Source of the DNA: Merdimmobilis hominis | Lineage (GTDB): Bacteria > Bacillota > Clostridia > Oscillospirales > Ruminococcaceae | Length of the DNA stretch: 64,000 nt | Assembly (NCBI RefSeq): GCF_016901855.1 | Contig: NZ_JACJKY010000008.1 | Location: 62,001 to 126,000, forward strand | Direction: 5' to 3' | In this document: positions 47,311-56,251 of the stretch, piece after piece | Position numbering within the stretch: the stretch's first letter is position 1 | Layout of the letters: each line of letters opens with the position of its first letter | The notes under the pieces: generated by a model | The model's input: only the letters and a program-made list of their open reading frames with translations | The model's database searches: none | Told to the model about the DNA's origin: nothing | Program-made: the position numbers and the translations under genes

Positions 47311-49783
47311 TAAGTAGGCTAAGTACCCAGCGCCTTGCCGTATTGCTGCGGTAGGTTTCCGAGCACTCGCCCCCGAACCGGACTTACAACTCTCGCTGTA
47401 TCCGGCTCTCTATTCATTCACAGTCTGCACTGTGAATTTTCGTGTGACAGCTTTCGCAGACCACCAATGTTTTTCGGTTAATCTTCTTCATAAAAGCTGC
47501 CCACGGTTGACTTTCATCCAGCTCTTTCAGCGTTCTTACTTGGTGCATCACCAACACTGAAGTATCTTTTCCGCACCATTCACACCGATTTGCTTTCAAT
47601 CGAGCGCCAAGACTGGGCTTTTTCAGGATACCTTTCGGCTTATGGATAGTGTCCGCTTCTTTTCCCAGTGGGTAGGGGTCTCTGGCGAGACTGCCTTTCC
47701 ACAGTAGGCGAATACGCTCATTGCCATGTTTGTCCATGAATCTTACACCGATGTCTTTGCCGATACGATATTGAGCAACGATTCTGCGTTTTGTTGTACG
47801 GTATTTACATGCCAGAGTTTTATAAAAACTGTACTCCATGATATAGCGGAACTTGTGGAGCTTAGAGCGATTATTTGCAATCGCATAATAATTACAGAAT
47901 CCTCGTATCTCGCCGTTGTACTGGTCAAGAATACTCAGGTCTGTTCGCCCTACAAGTTTTCCACGGTGCGTGGGTTGCCAAATCTCTGTTCCATTGCGAA
48001 CATCGATTCTCATGGCTTCCAGTTCCAGCAGCTTTTTCTGAATGGCGGAAGTTGGGACTTCCAGCATTACATGGCCGCTGTAATTTCTGGCTGTAGAACC
48101 GCTTTTTGTTTTCTTGGTGTGATTACTCTGCGGTGTGACCCTGATTTCAAATCCTAAAAATTTTGCCCGGTCTGTTGCCTTGGTTACCAGCGTCTTTTCG
48201 TCCGACAGTTCCAATTTCAACTGTTCGGCAATATATGCGCCGATTTCCTGTTTAACAGCCTGTGCATCCTCTTTGGCTCCGATGATACCGATAAGGAAGT
48301 CGTCAGCGTAGCGGACATATTGCAGTCTGCGGAAATTTGCGTCCATTGGATTTTTACAAGGAATGGATTTGTGTACCTTATCCAGTTCCCGGATGCTTTC
48401 CAAAAGGGATTGCTTTTCTTCCTCGGACTGCGTCTTTGCCAGCTTTCTCTTGAGTCGGATTCTCTTATCGCTCAGTTTGCGGTATTCCACGTTCACAGCC
48501 CGCTTGTCCCCACGGTCAAACCGTTTCTTGTATTCAGCCATATACTTGTCGAACTGGTCGAGGTAGATATTGGCAAGAATGGGGCTGATAATGCCGCCCT
48601 GCGGAGTGCCGCTGTAACTCTGATGCAGTTGGTTATCTTCCATATATCCTGCGTTGAGAAATTTACGGATGAGGCGCAGAAAACGCTCATCCTTAATTCT
48701 CTTGCGAAGAATGCCAATCATGACATTATGGTCGATATTGTCGAAGAAGCCTTTAATATCTCCCTCAACAAACCACTTACATCTGGTGAAGCGATTTTGA
48801 ATCATCCTCAAAGCTGTGTGACAACTTCTGTCAGGCCGGAATCCATGGGATGTGTCCTCGAAGCTGTTTTCGTAGATAGATTCCAGCAACATACGGACAA
48901 CTTCCTGCACCAACTTGTCGTCAATGGACGGTATACCCAGAGGACGGAGTTTTCCGTTCTTTTTAGGGATATATGTCCGTCTGGACGGTATGGGCTGGTA
49001 GGATTCGTCTCTCAGGGCTGCAATAAGCCTATCGATTCTTTCAAGGCTCATTGCGTCGATGGTTTTTCCGTCTGTGCCTGCGGTCATGTTACCCTGACTG
49101 GCATAGATATTCTGATATGCCTGTAGGAAAAAGTCCCGGTTGAACAGGTTTCGGTACAGCCTGTCATAGACATAGCCGGATTGAGCTGAATGCTCTTGCA
49201 GACTGTTCAATACATTTTCTGGATCTCTCATAGTGCCTCACGCACCTTCCTTTCTTTTGTATTGAATTGAATGAACTGCCGCCCTTCGCCATGTACGTGC
49301 CATTAACACGCTCGGACTACTACGACGGCTCCGTTGCCATATTGGATATTCAGGGCCTACGCCCATAGCTCTTGTGAGCATTCCAACTTAGGCAATCCCC
49401 ATTTAGTAACAGAGTAAAAAGCAGTGTTCATTGTCGGATACGGTTTTCGTCCTTTTATGCTGATACATATGGGCTGCACATTGGTTTCGCTCCAGCCAGT
49501 CATCTTTTCTGACGGAGATGTACAGCGCAGCGGATATAGCTGTCTTCCGCTGCGACCACCACAAATGTCCCTCGGACTGCCGTTCAACCAGTGTAGGCTT
49601 TATCCTCATATGAACTTTGGTCTTGCTGCTCAGTCGTGGCATGACAACTTGCCAACTCGCAGCTTCACGGTCGTGCTATTGTCCCCTTTGGGTTTCCCCA
49701 TCCAGGTTAGCCGTTGACCACAGGCATGAAACCTCACGCCAGCCGCTTGCTAAGCGGATTTACTCTGCTCCTTATGGGCGCAC
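47311..49783 (-). mobile_element. Group II intron inserted in the relaxase gene
   Basis: 5' end GTGCGCCC at 49783 downward. Domain V (47375-47408, 34 nt) has GAGCCG...CGGTTC closing and a GAGA tetraloop. The maturase gene lies in domain IV. The boundaries are fixed by the relaxase frame: ...GTTA joined to ACACGG... gives HNHFV-NTVSF. The stretch after domain V to the 3' end is ~64 nt, longer than usual for domain VI, so the 3' splice site could be a few bases off. Same strand as the host gene, as required for splicing. Confidence 0.9.
47414..49231 (-). CDS. ltrA: Group II intron maturase (reverse transcriptase, HNH endonuclease)
   Basis: 605 aa. RT domain with GFRPDRSCHTALRMI, GDIKGFFDNIDH, SGTPQGGIISPILANIYLD and catalytic YVRYADDFLIGI; the maturase X region follows (~420-500); the C-terminal HNH endonuclease has CEWCGKDTSVLVMHQVR and CESCHTKIH. 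A complete LtrA-type protein assists splicing and retrohoming of the intron. No frameshift or missing catalytic residue is visible, so the intron is probably active. Confidence 0.95.
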   Translation of the reverse strand: MRDPENVLNSLQEHSAQSGYVYDRLYRNLFNRDFFLQAYQNIYASQGNMTAGTDGKTIDAMSLERIDRLIAALRDESYQPIPSRRTYIPKKNGKLRPLGIPSIDDKLVQEVVRMLLESIYENSFEDTSHGFRPDRSCHTALRMIQNRFTRCKWFVEGDIKGFFDNIDHNVMIGILRKRIKDERFLRLIRKFLNAGYMEDNQLHQSYSGTPQGGIISPILANIYLDQFDKYMAEYKKRFDRGDKRAVNVEYRKLSDKRIRLKRKLAKTQSEEEKQSLLESIRELDKVHKSIPCKNPMDANFRRLQYVRYADDFLIGIIGAKEDAQAVKQEIGAYIAEQLKLELSDEKTLVTKATDRAKFLGFEIRVTPQSNHTKKTKSGSTARNYSGHVMLEVPTSAIQKKLLELEAMRIDVRNGTEIWQPTHRGKLVGRTDLSILDQYNGEIRGFCNYYAIANNRSKLHKFRYIMEYSFYKTLACKYRTTKRRIVAQYRIGKDIGVRFMDKHGNERIRLLWKGSLARDPYPLGKEADTIHKPKGILKKPSLGARLKANRCEWCGKDTSVLVMHQVRTLKELDESQPWAAFMKKINRKTLVVCESCHTKIHSADCE

Positions 49784-50213
49784 TAACAAAGTGGTTGTGA
49801 ATGTGTGAATCCTTATCCAGGTGAGTTGCCACAAGCACCTGATAACGGTCTCCCCATAACTGAGTTGCAAGCTCTATTCCAATTCGGTGTGCCAGCTCCG
49901 GCGTGACTTCGCCTTCCTTAAAAGACTGATAGCCGTGATAAGCAATCGTTCCGTCTTCCTTCCCAAACTGCTTCTTCACGGCTATCATTTCTCTTCGGGC
50001 ATTTTCTGCTGTGCAGTTGACGCCCCAAACATGCTGTCTTTGGTTGGTCGCCTCCTCACGACCTGCATATGAGATAACATCTTCCAGAGTATCCCGGTTG
50101 AGTTCTTCAGCAACAGGGATCGTCTCTGGGTTGGTGGTCTTGTCCGGGTTCTCGGCATAGAGGAGGACCTTGCCGATATATCCCTTGACGCGCCACAGAG
50201 ATGTGACTGCCAT
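49784..50213 (-). CDS. Relaxase, 5' exon with catalytic histidines
   Basis: 143 codons plus one nt. N-terminal MAVTSLWRVKGYIGKVLLYAENPDKT, the helix GREEATNQRQHVWGVNC, and the metal-binding triad HLDKDSHIHNHFV at the very end of the exon. A MOB-family relaxase nicks oriT and carries the strand. The start overlaps the mobC stop. Without splicing the reading frame continues 16 codons into the intron and stops, giving a protein lacking the C-terminal domain. Confidence 0.9.
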
Positions 50214-50524
50214 TAACCGTACATCACCTCCAAAAGTTCTTGAATGGTTTTCTTCAGCCCGTCAACATTTTCCCAGTAAGCTGCAGTGTCCACGAAGTTA
50301 AGCGTGTTCGCCTTCATCGCAATCTGGTTCATATTATTGTTGATTTGCTGTAGGTTTCTGAGCACAGAAACAAGGTCCATTGATGGCTTCGATTTTATTG
50401 GGCTGTGCGCGATAAGAGCTCGCATATACTTTTCTCTCGACCATCCGGACTTTTCTGTGTCTCGGTTCAGAACCGCAAGCTCGTCTTCTGACAGGCGGAC
50501 TCTTACCTCGCGGTTACGCTTCAC
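50213..50524 (-). CDS. mobC: MobC-type relaxosome accessory protein
   Basis: 103 aa. Ribbon-helix-helix N-terminus (REVRVRLSEDELAVLNRDTEKSGWSREKYMRALI) and the MobC signature LRNLQQINNNMNQIAMKANTL in the C-terminal half. It binds near oriT and helps the relaxase. Stop and relaxase start overlap by one nt (TAATG). Confidence 0.9.
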   Translation of the reverse strand: MKRNREVRVRLSEDELAVLNRDTEKSGWSREKYMRALIAHSPIKSKPSMDLVSVLRNLQQINNNMNQIAMKANTLNFVDTAAYWENVDGLKKTIQELLEVMYG

Positions 50525-50645
50525 AGTATGCCTCCTTTCAGCTGGTATAAGGGTTTGGGGCTACCCCAACAAGCGTAAATGTGCCCAAAGCACGATGCTT
50601 GCTAAGAAAATGCCGTTGGCATTTTCCTTGAGGTAGCCCCGCGAC
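50525..50645. other. Candidate origin of transfer (oriT)
   Basis: A 121-nt gap before mobC with GGGGCTACC (from 50559) and GGTAGCCCC (50631-50640) as inverted repeats, an inner AAAATGCC/GGCATTTT hairpin (around 50612-50630) and an AAGC...GCTT arm pair. Position beside mobC/relaxase is typical of oriT. No nic sequence is recognised. Confidence 0.4.
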
Positions 50646-51680
50646 TTATCGCTCCTGATTTTTCTCCGGAGGGTAAGGCACAGCCTTGATTTCATCGCCC
50701 ACTTTGAAAAAGTGTTCGGGATATTTGAACTGTTCCATATACCTCTGGATCTGTTCATCGGTAAGACTTCCGAAGTCTTCGCCACTGCAGTCACAGATAA
50801 AACAAGGACCGGCAATGATGTCAATCATCTGCCGGGTATCCGATTTCATATAACAGCGTTCGATCTTCCAGCCGTCTTTACCGCCGTGCTCAACGGCCAT
50901 ATACTGCTCAAGTCGAACGCAAGGATCAGAACCATCCATGCAGTAGCCATAGATGGAATAGCCTCCCATGCGGGACTGGAACGCTTTGTTGTCACTGGAA
51001 ATAGCGTAAGTTCGGGAGAGTTCTGAATAAGGTTCGGTGAAGCTCTCCTGGCTGAAAACGACATAACCGGTGATGTGCTTTCCTTCGTCTTCTGCGCGAT
51101 GAAAAAGGTTGCGCATCTCCGTATAAGACATTTCAACTTCTTCTGGCTCAGCGTATATCGCGCGATTCAGAGGCATCCCATTCATCTTGCCTTCTTCATT
51201 GCAGATGATACATACCTGCTCTTCGAAGGGATAGAACGGCTCAATGAGACCTCCTACAATCTTTTGCATTCCTTCAAGGGAAGAATCAATAGTCGCCGTT
51301 CGAGCCATCTTTCCCGGCTCCAACACCACAACGGTTATTTCCTTACGGAGTTCTTTTGCGGCATCCATATCAAACTCAACATTGGCGAAGCCAACACTGT
51401 CGCAGAAATATGCGGCAACCTTGCCGTCTTCAAGTTCTGTGACGAGCACATCAGATACCGACATAGAGCGTCCACGGAAACCATCAGGATGGTCGAAGTT
51501 GAAAGCAGCAAAAGCGTCTTCCAAACTATCGCCGTCTATCTCGCCATCAAAGACGCAGTCATAGATGGAACTGTCGATCACCGTAGGATCTGCGCCCATT
51601 CGGGCAAGAGCTTCTTGAGACATGAAGGCGCGTCCTTCAGCGTCACGATCCAAATCAATTTGGTATAGCTTGACTTCCAT
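50646..51680 (-). CDS. YodL/DUF3846-type ICE accessory protein
   Basis: 344 aa. The N-terminal ~120 residues read as a YodL domain (MEVKLYQIDLDRDAEGRAFMS, DGEIDGDSLEDAFAAFNFDHPDGFRGRSMSVSD as separate segments). Residues ~135-190 resemble DUF3846 (KEITVVVLEPGKMARTATID). The C-terminal third has LPD-like acidic segments. Such mosaics are common in Tn1549-type elements; biochemical role unknown. Its ATG overlaps the stop of the TOPRIM gene (TAATG). Confidence 0.75.
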   Translation of the reverse strand: MEVKLYQIDLDRDAEGRAFMSQEALARMGADPTVIDSSIYDCVFDGEIDGDSLEDAFAAFNFDHPDGFRGRSMSVSDVLVTELEDGKVAAYFCDSVGFANVEFDMDAAKELRKEITVVVLEPGKMARTATIDSSLEGMQKIVGGLIEPFYPFEEQVCIICNEEGKMNGMPLNRAIYAEPEEVEMSYTEMRNLFHRAEDEGKHITGYVVFSQESFTEPYSELSRTYAISSDNKAFQSRMGGYSIYGYCMDGSDPCVRLEQYMAVEHGGKDGWKIERCYMKSDTRQMIDIIAGPCFICDCSGEDFGSLTDEQIQRYMEQFKYPEHFFKVGDEIKAVPYPPEKNQER

Positions 51681-52618
51681 TATCGGTCACGGTCCTCCTT
51701 TCGTTTCATCAGCCCAACCTTGAGTTGTAGCTGTTCATTTACATCCTTGCCGCTGTCGGGCGGCTCATCAATTACGGTGTAATCTTTGAGACCTTCTACG
51801 ATTCCGGCTGCAGCGGCGCGGCCAACTTCATCGTTGTCCAGGTGAAGACGCAGTGTTTTAATCTGCGGATTCTCACTAAGGAACCTGCTCAGCGCCACTG
51901 GGACAACACCCTGTCTTTTAGGAGCAAAGACTCCTGCGAGGGAGAGCATCGACATGCTCTTCCAATCGCCACCTTCGTAAAGCTGCAGCGTTGCAAAGCT
52001 TAACAAATCGATTGCTGACTCAAAAACATGCACGGTATCCGCCGTTGGGTTAGCTGCAATCGAAAAGGAATAGCGTTTGTCGCTGCCGGTGGCCTCGGAT
52101 TTGTAAGAGCTGAAGGTGCTTCTCAGAGCGCCGTACCTCGGCTTTCCGGTATTGTCGTACCCGACAAACAAGGCATTTTTGTAATTGACCGTCTGAAAAA
52201 GAAGCTTGTTCTCGATACAGTAGTCAATGATAATGGGGTGAATCCCGCGCCCCTGAAGATACTTCTTAACCTCGTCACAGTTGGTATCTACTTCGGGGAG
52301 AAGCAGATTCCTTTCCTTCGGAGCGCTATGCTCCTTGGGCGGCACATAGGTCTGAATCGGTGCTCCGGTCAGAAGTCTTACCGCGTCAGGGAAAGACATT
52401 TCTTTGACCTTCACGAGGTAGTCCAGCGCCGTTCTGCCGCCGATACCACGGGAGAACCAGTGCCATTTACCGTTGCTGATTTTCAGACTGTCATGTTCAC
52501 GGGTACAGTAGTTATTGCCGGGAAGCTTTACGAGCTCACCGGGTTCATGGGTTTGCAAATAAGACAGAAGGTCGATCTGCCTTGCGGCCAAGATATCTTC
52601 TGCGTTAATATAAGGCAT
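51680..52618 (-). CDS. TOPRIM/DUF3991 primase-like protein
   Basis: 312 aa from ATG 52618 (AAAGGAGG 8 nt upstream). Residues ~10-70 resemble a CHC2-like fold without the full cysteine set (YINAEDILAARQIDLLSYLQ; NYCTREHDSLKISNGKWHWF), followed by DUF3991 (~115-180) and a TOPRIM domain (~195-300) with VHVFESAIDLLSFAT and LRLHLDNDEVGRAAA. These proteins are thought to prime replication of the transferred strand. Overlaps the DUF3848 stop region. Confidence 0.85.
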   Translation of the reverse strand: MPYINAEDILAARQIDLLSYLQTHEPGELVKLPGNNYCTREHDSLKISNGKWHWFSRGIGGRTALDYLVKVKEMSFPDAVRLLTGAPIQTYVPPKEHSAPKERNLLLPEVDTNCDEVKKYLQGRGIHPIIIDYCIENKLLFQTVNYKNALFVGYDNTGKPRYGALRSTFSSYKSEATGSDKRYSFSIAANPTADTVHVFESAIDLLSFATLQLYEGGDWKSMSMLSLAGVFAPKRQGVVPVALSRFLSENPQIKTLRLHLDNDEVGRAAAAGIVEGLKDYTVIDEPPDSGKDVNEQLQLKVGLMKRKEDRDR

Positions 52619-52619
52619 T

Positions 52620-52946
52620 TTATCTGCCTCCTTTCTCGGCTTCACGAATGATCTTGTCGGCGCGATCTCCGATTGTATCTCGGATATCCTGCATATGATC
52701 CGTCTCAAGATCAATGAAGTCGTCATAAATGTCTGCCAGCGTTACGCCTTTCTCAAGAAGCACCCTGGCATGTTTTTCATCGATTTCTGAGCTCTCAAAT
52801 ACCATGAGAATATCTTCACGCATAGCGTACTCATAGCAATGGTTCAGAACCTCTTCGGGAGACTGCGTCAACAGCCATTCTCGGTATTTTTCCTGCTCAG
52901 CCAACATTCTCTCATACAGTTGGGAATAGATTTCTTCTGCAGTCAT
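52620..52946 (-). CDS. DUF3848 family protein
   Basis: 108 aa, acidic and helical (MTAEEIYSQLYERMLAEQEKYREWL; SPEEVLNHCYEYAMREDILM; LLEKGVTLADIYDDF). This order is typical of DUF3848 proteins of Tn1549-like elements. Function unknown. Its stop precedes the TOPRIM start by 1 nt. Confidence 0.8.
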   Translation of the reverse strand: MTAEEIYSQLYERMLAEQEKYREWLLTQSPEEVLNHCYEYAMREDILMVFESSEIDEKHARVLLEKGVTLADIYDDFIDLETDHMQDIRDTIGDRADKIIREAEKGGR

Positions 52947-52957
52947 AGGACTCCTTT

Positions 52958-53452
52958 CTATGCCTTCTGAATAACCCGTTTGAACTTCAGCGGACTCTCT
53001 TCGATATACTGTCCGATAAGCCGGTGCTGTTCTTTGGTTTCAGCGTAGGCAGTTATGGTGATTGTTTTCGTTTCCCAATCCAGCGTATAACTGTCAGTGG
53101 TCACATTGGTAATGTGGCGCTCTGCCAGGAAGTCTCTGAACTCCTGCATAGCCTCTCGGTTATCCGACATGATTACATTGACATAAGTTCTTTCCTTGGA
53201 GAATTTGTTGCTCACTGCCACTGCCAAGCAGCATCCAACACCACTGGCAACGGAGACCACAATCATAGCAAGGTTGCTATCTGAGGAAACAACATCCTTT
53301 GTAATCAGCAGATAAATATAGTTGGAGACAGCCAGACAAATACCTGCAAGCAAGCACCGGTTACGCTGGATCAGGATGGTCTTTGCTGTGCTCAAGGCGT
53401 TATCCAGCATCTTTGCAAAGAACAGAAACGCCATATACAGAACGCTACCCAT
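52958..53452 (-). CDS. DUF5698-like membrane protein
   Basis: 164 aa. N-terminal segment FLFFAKMLDNALSTAKTILIQRNR and hydrophobic helices CLLAGICLAVSNYIYLLI and LAMIVVSVASGVGCCLAVAV, then a soluble DUF2179/ACT-like tail (ERHITNVTTDSYTLDWETKTITITAYAETK in two strands). Similar to YebE/UPF0316-like proteins found in ICEs. Role unknown. Confidence 0.7.
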   Translation of the reverse strand: MGSVLYMAFLFFAKMLDNALSTAKTILIQRNRCLLAGICLAVSNYIYLLITKDVVSSDSNLAMIVVSVASGVGCCLAVAVSNKFSKERTYVNVIMSDNREAMQEFRDFLAERHITNVTTDSYTLDWETKTITITAYAETKEQHRLIGQYIEESPLKFKRVIQKA

Positions 53453-53479
53453 ACATCGTTATTCTCCTTTCCGGGAAAA

Positions 53480-53518
53480 GAAAAATGCCGTGAAGTTTTT
53501 AGGCTCCACGGCATTTGC
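53480..53518 (-). terminator. Hairpin between the 50-aa ORF and the DUF5698 gene
   Basis: AAATGCCGTG and CACGGCATTT are perfect 10-bp arms; the minus strand continues TTTCTTTTCC. Probably a terminator or attenuator that limits read-through from the promoter at 53712 into the transfer operon. Confidence 0.7.
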
Positions 53519-53535
53519 TATTCCGCTATTCTGTT

Positions 53536-53688
53536 TTACACCAGCATCAGTAACAGGCTCTCAATATCCTCGGTTGGCTTACCGGCGTTGAGAACTTTGT
53601 TCCGAAACTGCATAAGCGCATATCTTAAAAGTCTTGCTTCAGCAGGACTCAACTCTACGATGCGCTTTTGGGATTTCTTGATTCTCAT
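53536..53688 (-). CDS. Small basic ICE protein, 50 aa
   Basis: ATG 53688 with GGAGG 9 nt upstream. MRIKKSQKRIVELSPAEARLL then LRYALMQFRNKVLNAGKP and a DIESLLLMLV tail, predicted helical. Directly behind the promoter at 53712-53750. A recurrent small ORF of Tn1549-like operons; function unknown. Confidence 0.65.
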   Translation of the reverse strand: MRIKKSQKRIVELSPAEARLLRYALMQFRNKVLNAGKPTEDIESLLLMLV

Positions 53689-53711
53689 AGTACAACCTCC
53701 GTTTTTCTTTT

Positions 53712-53750
53712 ATTATACGAAAGTTGCTCCGAAAAGAAAAATGTGCAAAT
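53712..53750 (-). promoter_or_regulatory. Promoter of the transfer operon with ATTTGCACAT site
   Basis: Minus-strand TATAAT at 53717-53712; no good -35. AAATGTGCAAAT on the plus strand (53739-53750) is 21 bp from TATAAT, identical in sequence and spacing to 846-857. It overlaps the end of the ardC-like gene. Confidence 0.55.
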
Positions 53751-54760
53751 TATCTGGCGTCGCGATCACGGCTGCGGGTAGTGATTTCCATTGCAGATCC
53801 CACTCCTTTGGAATACTCCATGTCGGTGATAAGACCGGCCTTCCAGTCCATAAACAGCGCTGCAGACTGCGCATCTTTGATAGCGCGAATCAGCGTTTCA
53901 GGCTTATCTCGAATAGCCTGAATCCAGGACTGCACATAGGCCTTGTGGTTATCGATGTGCGCCGGAGACGCGGTCTGATCCAGATTGACACCCATGAAAC
54001 AGGAGCACATCTCCGCAACTAACTCTTCGTAAGCATACTGAGATGTTCCGAAGAATCCACCCATATCGCGGTTCAGTCTCGAAGGGTGCCCGGTGGAGTG
54101 AGATAACTCATGCAGTGCCGTCGCATTGAATGCGTACTCACTGGTGAAAGAACCGGGCGTAGGCAAATGGATCTTGTCTTGCGAAGGCGAATAATAGGCC
54201 TGGTCGCCGCCGTCCGTCAGAATCTCGACGCCCATACCGGCACTGAGCTTGGCAATCAGCTCATCCTGGGTGATATCTGTTTCTTCAAAAGCAGGAAGTT
54301 CCGGCATACCTTCGATATCACAGGCGTTAAATACGGCTGTATATCGGGTGGACAGCTTGAACTCCGAATCGCTTCTGCCATCAGCAATTTCCTGCTTATA
54401 CTGTTCCCAGGTAAGCGCCTTCTTATTGGGAATATCATAGGGGTACCAGTATTCCACATAAGTTGCTTTAGAACCGGCCTTCAAGTGCCATTTCTGCTTA
54501 GGGTGGTACTTGCCGTCGTTGTCCATAATCTGAACCATAGTCACCCAACGGGGATCGGTATATCCCTTCATCATAGAAATGAGGGAGAGCCAGAACGCAT
54601 TGCTTCCACGGTAGCAAGCCTTGGTGATACCGTTATGAGGCGCGTCACCACCGGAGCCGCGCCATTCTTTGCGCCACTCCAAGCCGCGTTCCTCCAGAAC
54701 ATGAGCGAAGGTCTCCGCAAGTTCTGCGCGGTATTCGTCTTTATTCTTCGGTCTCGCCAT
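53750..54760 (-). CDS. ArdC-like antirestriction protein
   Basis: 336 aa from ATG 54760 (GGAGGTG upstream). N-terminal ArdC ssDNA-binding domain (EWRGSGGDAPHNGITKACYRG; NAFWLS) and a C-terminal zincin-like metalloprotease domain with ALHELSHSTGH and a downstream Glu in YEELVAEM. ArdC protects incoming single-stranded DNA from restriction; its relevance is clear given the type I system carried here. Its start is overlapped by a 28-aa ORF. Confidence 0.85.
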   Translation of the reverse strand: MARPKNKDEYRAELAETFAHVLEERGLEWRKEWRGSGGDAPHNGITKACYRGSNAFWLSLISMMKGYTDPRWVTMVQIMDNDGKYHPKQKWHLKAGSKATYVEYWYPYDIPNKKALTWEQYKQEIADGRSDSEFKLSTRYTAVFNACDIEGMPELPAFEETDITQDELIAKLSAGMGVEILTDGGDQAYYSPSQDKIHLPTPGSFTSEYAFNATALHELSHSTGHPSRLNRDMGGFFGTSQYAYEELVAEMCSCFMGVNLDQTASPAHIDNHKAYVQSWIQAIRDKPETLIRAIKDAQSAALFMDWKAGLITDMEYSKGVGSAMEITTRSRDRDAR

Positions 54761-54827
54761 CGTCAATCACCTCCAATTCTTCCGGGGTAAGGGTTTCTTC
54801 ATCAATGAAGATAATTTCACGCTTCAT
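54741..54827 (-). CDS. Acidic microprotein, 28 aa
   Basis: MKREIIFIDEETLTPEEL followed by EVIDDGETEE. ATG 54827 follows GGAGTGATGCGCG. It overlaps the ardC start by 20 nt and the upstream gene's stop by 4 nt (ATGA), so it is probably translated and couples its neighbours. No function assigned. Confidence 0.5.
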   Translation of the reverse strand: MKREIIFIDEETLTPEELEVIDDGETEE

Positions 54828-56251
54828 CGCGCATCACTCCTTTCTGCAGGTTTCTTAAACGGTTGCATTACCGGCGCATCCTCTTCCTTCAGGCCCTTCG
54901 GCATAGTGTCCAGGTCTTCCAAAAAGCTACGGGAAATCGTCTTGCCATCACTGTCACGGTACAGGACAATCACCAGCGGAACTCCGTGGTCAAGTTCTTC
55001 TTTTAACGCCTTCAGGAAATCAGCTTCCGTCTGATATTCCACACTGTCTCCAACTGCGCCGTTACTGCCAAGGAAATCAAGCCTTGCGACAGGCGGCGTT
55101 CTCAGCTTCGTTCCAATGCGGACATCGTAGTGCAGTGCCAAGTCGCTGAAATCTGTGTAGTCCATAAAGCCTTTATCGCGGAATGCGCGGCAGGAATCGA
55201 CCGAAATGGTGTTGGCCAGGTATCTGTAAATGTCGTCGTTGTGCCATTCTTCGCCATCTTTCGACATACAAATACCTTCGCTGTCAAAGCTTAACTCATA
55301 GCCTTCCAAGCCAAGAGCGTCCAGTGCTGTGTAGAGAATATCTGTTTCACGGTCATATACCGGAACAAACATTTCCTCTGCATACAGGTGATAAAGGTCC
55401 GTCATCATGTCATAGCACTTAGCTTTGTCTGCACCGGACAGATTTCCTTCCTTTATGATGGTCTCCATTTCAGCGATAGTGGGAGGAATGAGTGATGTGT
55501 CATTTAGTTCCGCCCTCATTTTGGCAACCATATCCGCGTCGGTTTCACCAACCTCCATGACATCTGCGTATCCATGCGGGTCATGGTCCTTCATAAAGAA
55601 GGTCAATCGAATTGCCAGATCCTCAAGCTGCGCGGTGCGCTCATGATTCGAAACAACCCAGTCAGGAATGTCAATCAGGTCGCTGAAGTCCAGATTGGGT
55701 AGACCAAAATGGACCATATCAAGCAGCGAACTGTGCTGCTGATATTTAGCCAAACTGCCATTCAGATATACCTCAATACGGTGGTCAATCAGGTTGGCAT
55801 ATGCCTGTACTTCATGTTCCTCATCCGTAATAGTCGTATAGCCGATACCAACTCTGCGCATATCGGAAAAATCTGCGTGAGACTCAAATTCTTGCTGGCA
55901 GTATTCGTTGATGTGCTGTTTTGCAAGGTAAGCCAGACGAATATTCTCCAGCGTGGTAAGACCACAACCGATTGCGAAGGGTTCTTCAGTCTCCATTCGT
56001 TTCCAGGCTTCACCGAAGAAATCGGTGCCCCTGTCAGATAAATACTGACGGCAACAGCTTCCGATATAATCGAAAGCGTCTTCCGGATCTACCATACGCT
56101 CCATTGCTTCTTCCAGCAGGTCCAGGTCGAAAACATTGGTTACGAACTGACCTTCAGAAACAGAATCGGGATTGTAGTACATCCATTCAATTTTGTCATT
56201 TTCCAGGTCAAGATAAAATCTGTCCTGGTCCAGGAACTCAGGAATTGCCAT
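54824..56251 (-). CDS. Large ICE accessory protein, 475 aa, unknown
   Basis: ATG 56251 with GGAGGTG upstream. Mosaic of acidic domains typical of Tn1549-like elements (YLDLENDKIEWMYYNPDS; TTLENIRLAYLAKQHINEY; DILYTALDALGLEGYELSFDS). It ends ERSDAR, produced by the coupling motif to the next gene. Parts resemble LPD/DUF4316-type domains, but I cannot name one safely. Possibly antirestriction or host-takeover related by position. Confidence 0.65.
   Translation of the reverse strand: MAIPEFLDQDRFYLDLENDKIEWMYYNPDSVSEGQFVTNVFDLDLLEEAMERMVDPEDAFDYIGSCCRQYLSDRGTDFFGEAWKRMETEEPFAIGCGLTTLENIRLAYLAKQHINEYCQQEFESHADFSDMRRVGIGYTTITDEEHEVQAYANLIDHRIEVYLNGSLAKYQQHSSLLDMVHFGLPNLDFSDLIDIPDWVVSNHERTAQLEDLAIRLTFFMKDHDPHGYADVMEVGETDADMVAKMRAELNDTSLIPPTIAEMETIIKEGNLSGADKAKCYDMMTDLYHLYAEEMFVPVYDRETDILYTALDALGLEGYELSFDSEGICMSKDGEEWHNDDIYRYLANTISVDSCRAFRDKGFMDYTDFSDLALHYDVRIGTKLRTPPVARLDFLGSNGAVGDSVEYQTEADFLKALKEELDHGVPLVIVLYRDSDGKTISRSFLEDLDTMPKGLKEEDAPVMQPFKKPAERSDAR

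Noticed and set aside
49232-49783. Extra genes in the 550-nt gap upstream of the maturase
   Set aside because: This is the 5' ribozyme part (domains I-III) of the group II intron; small ORFs there lack support.
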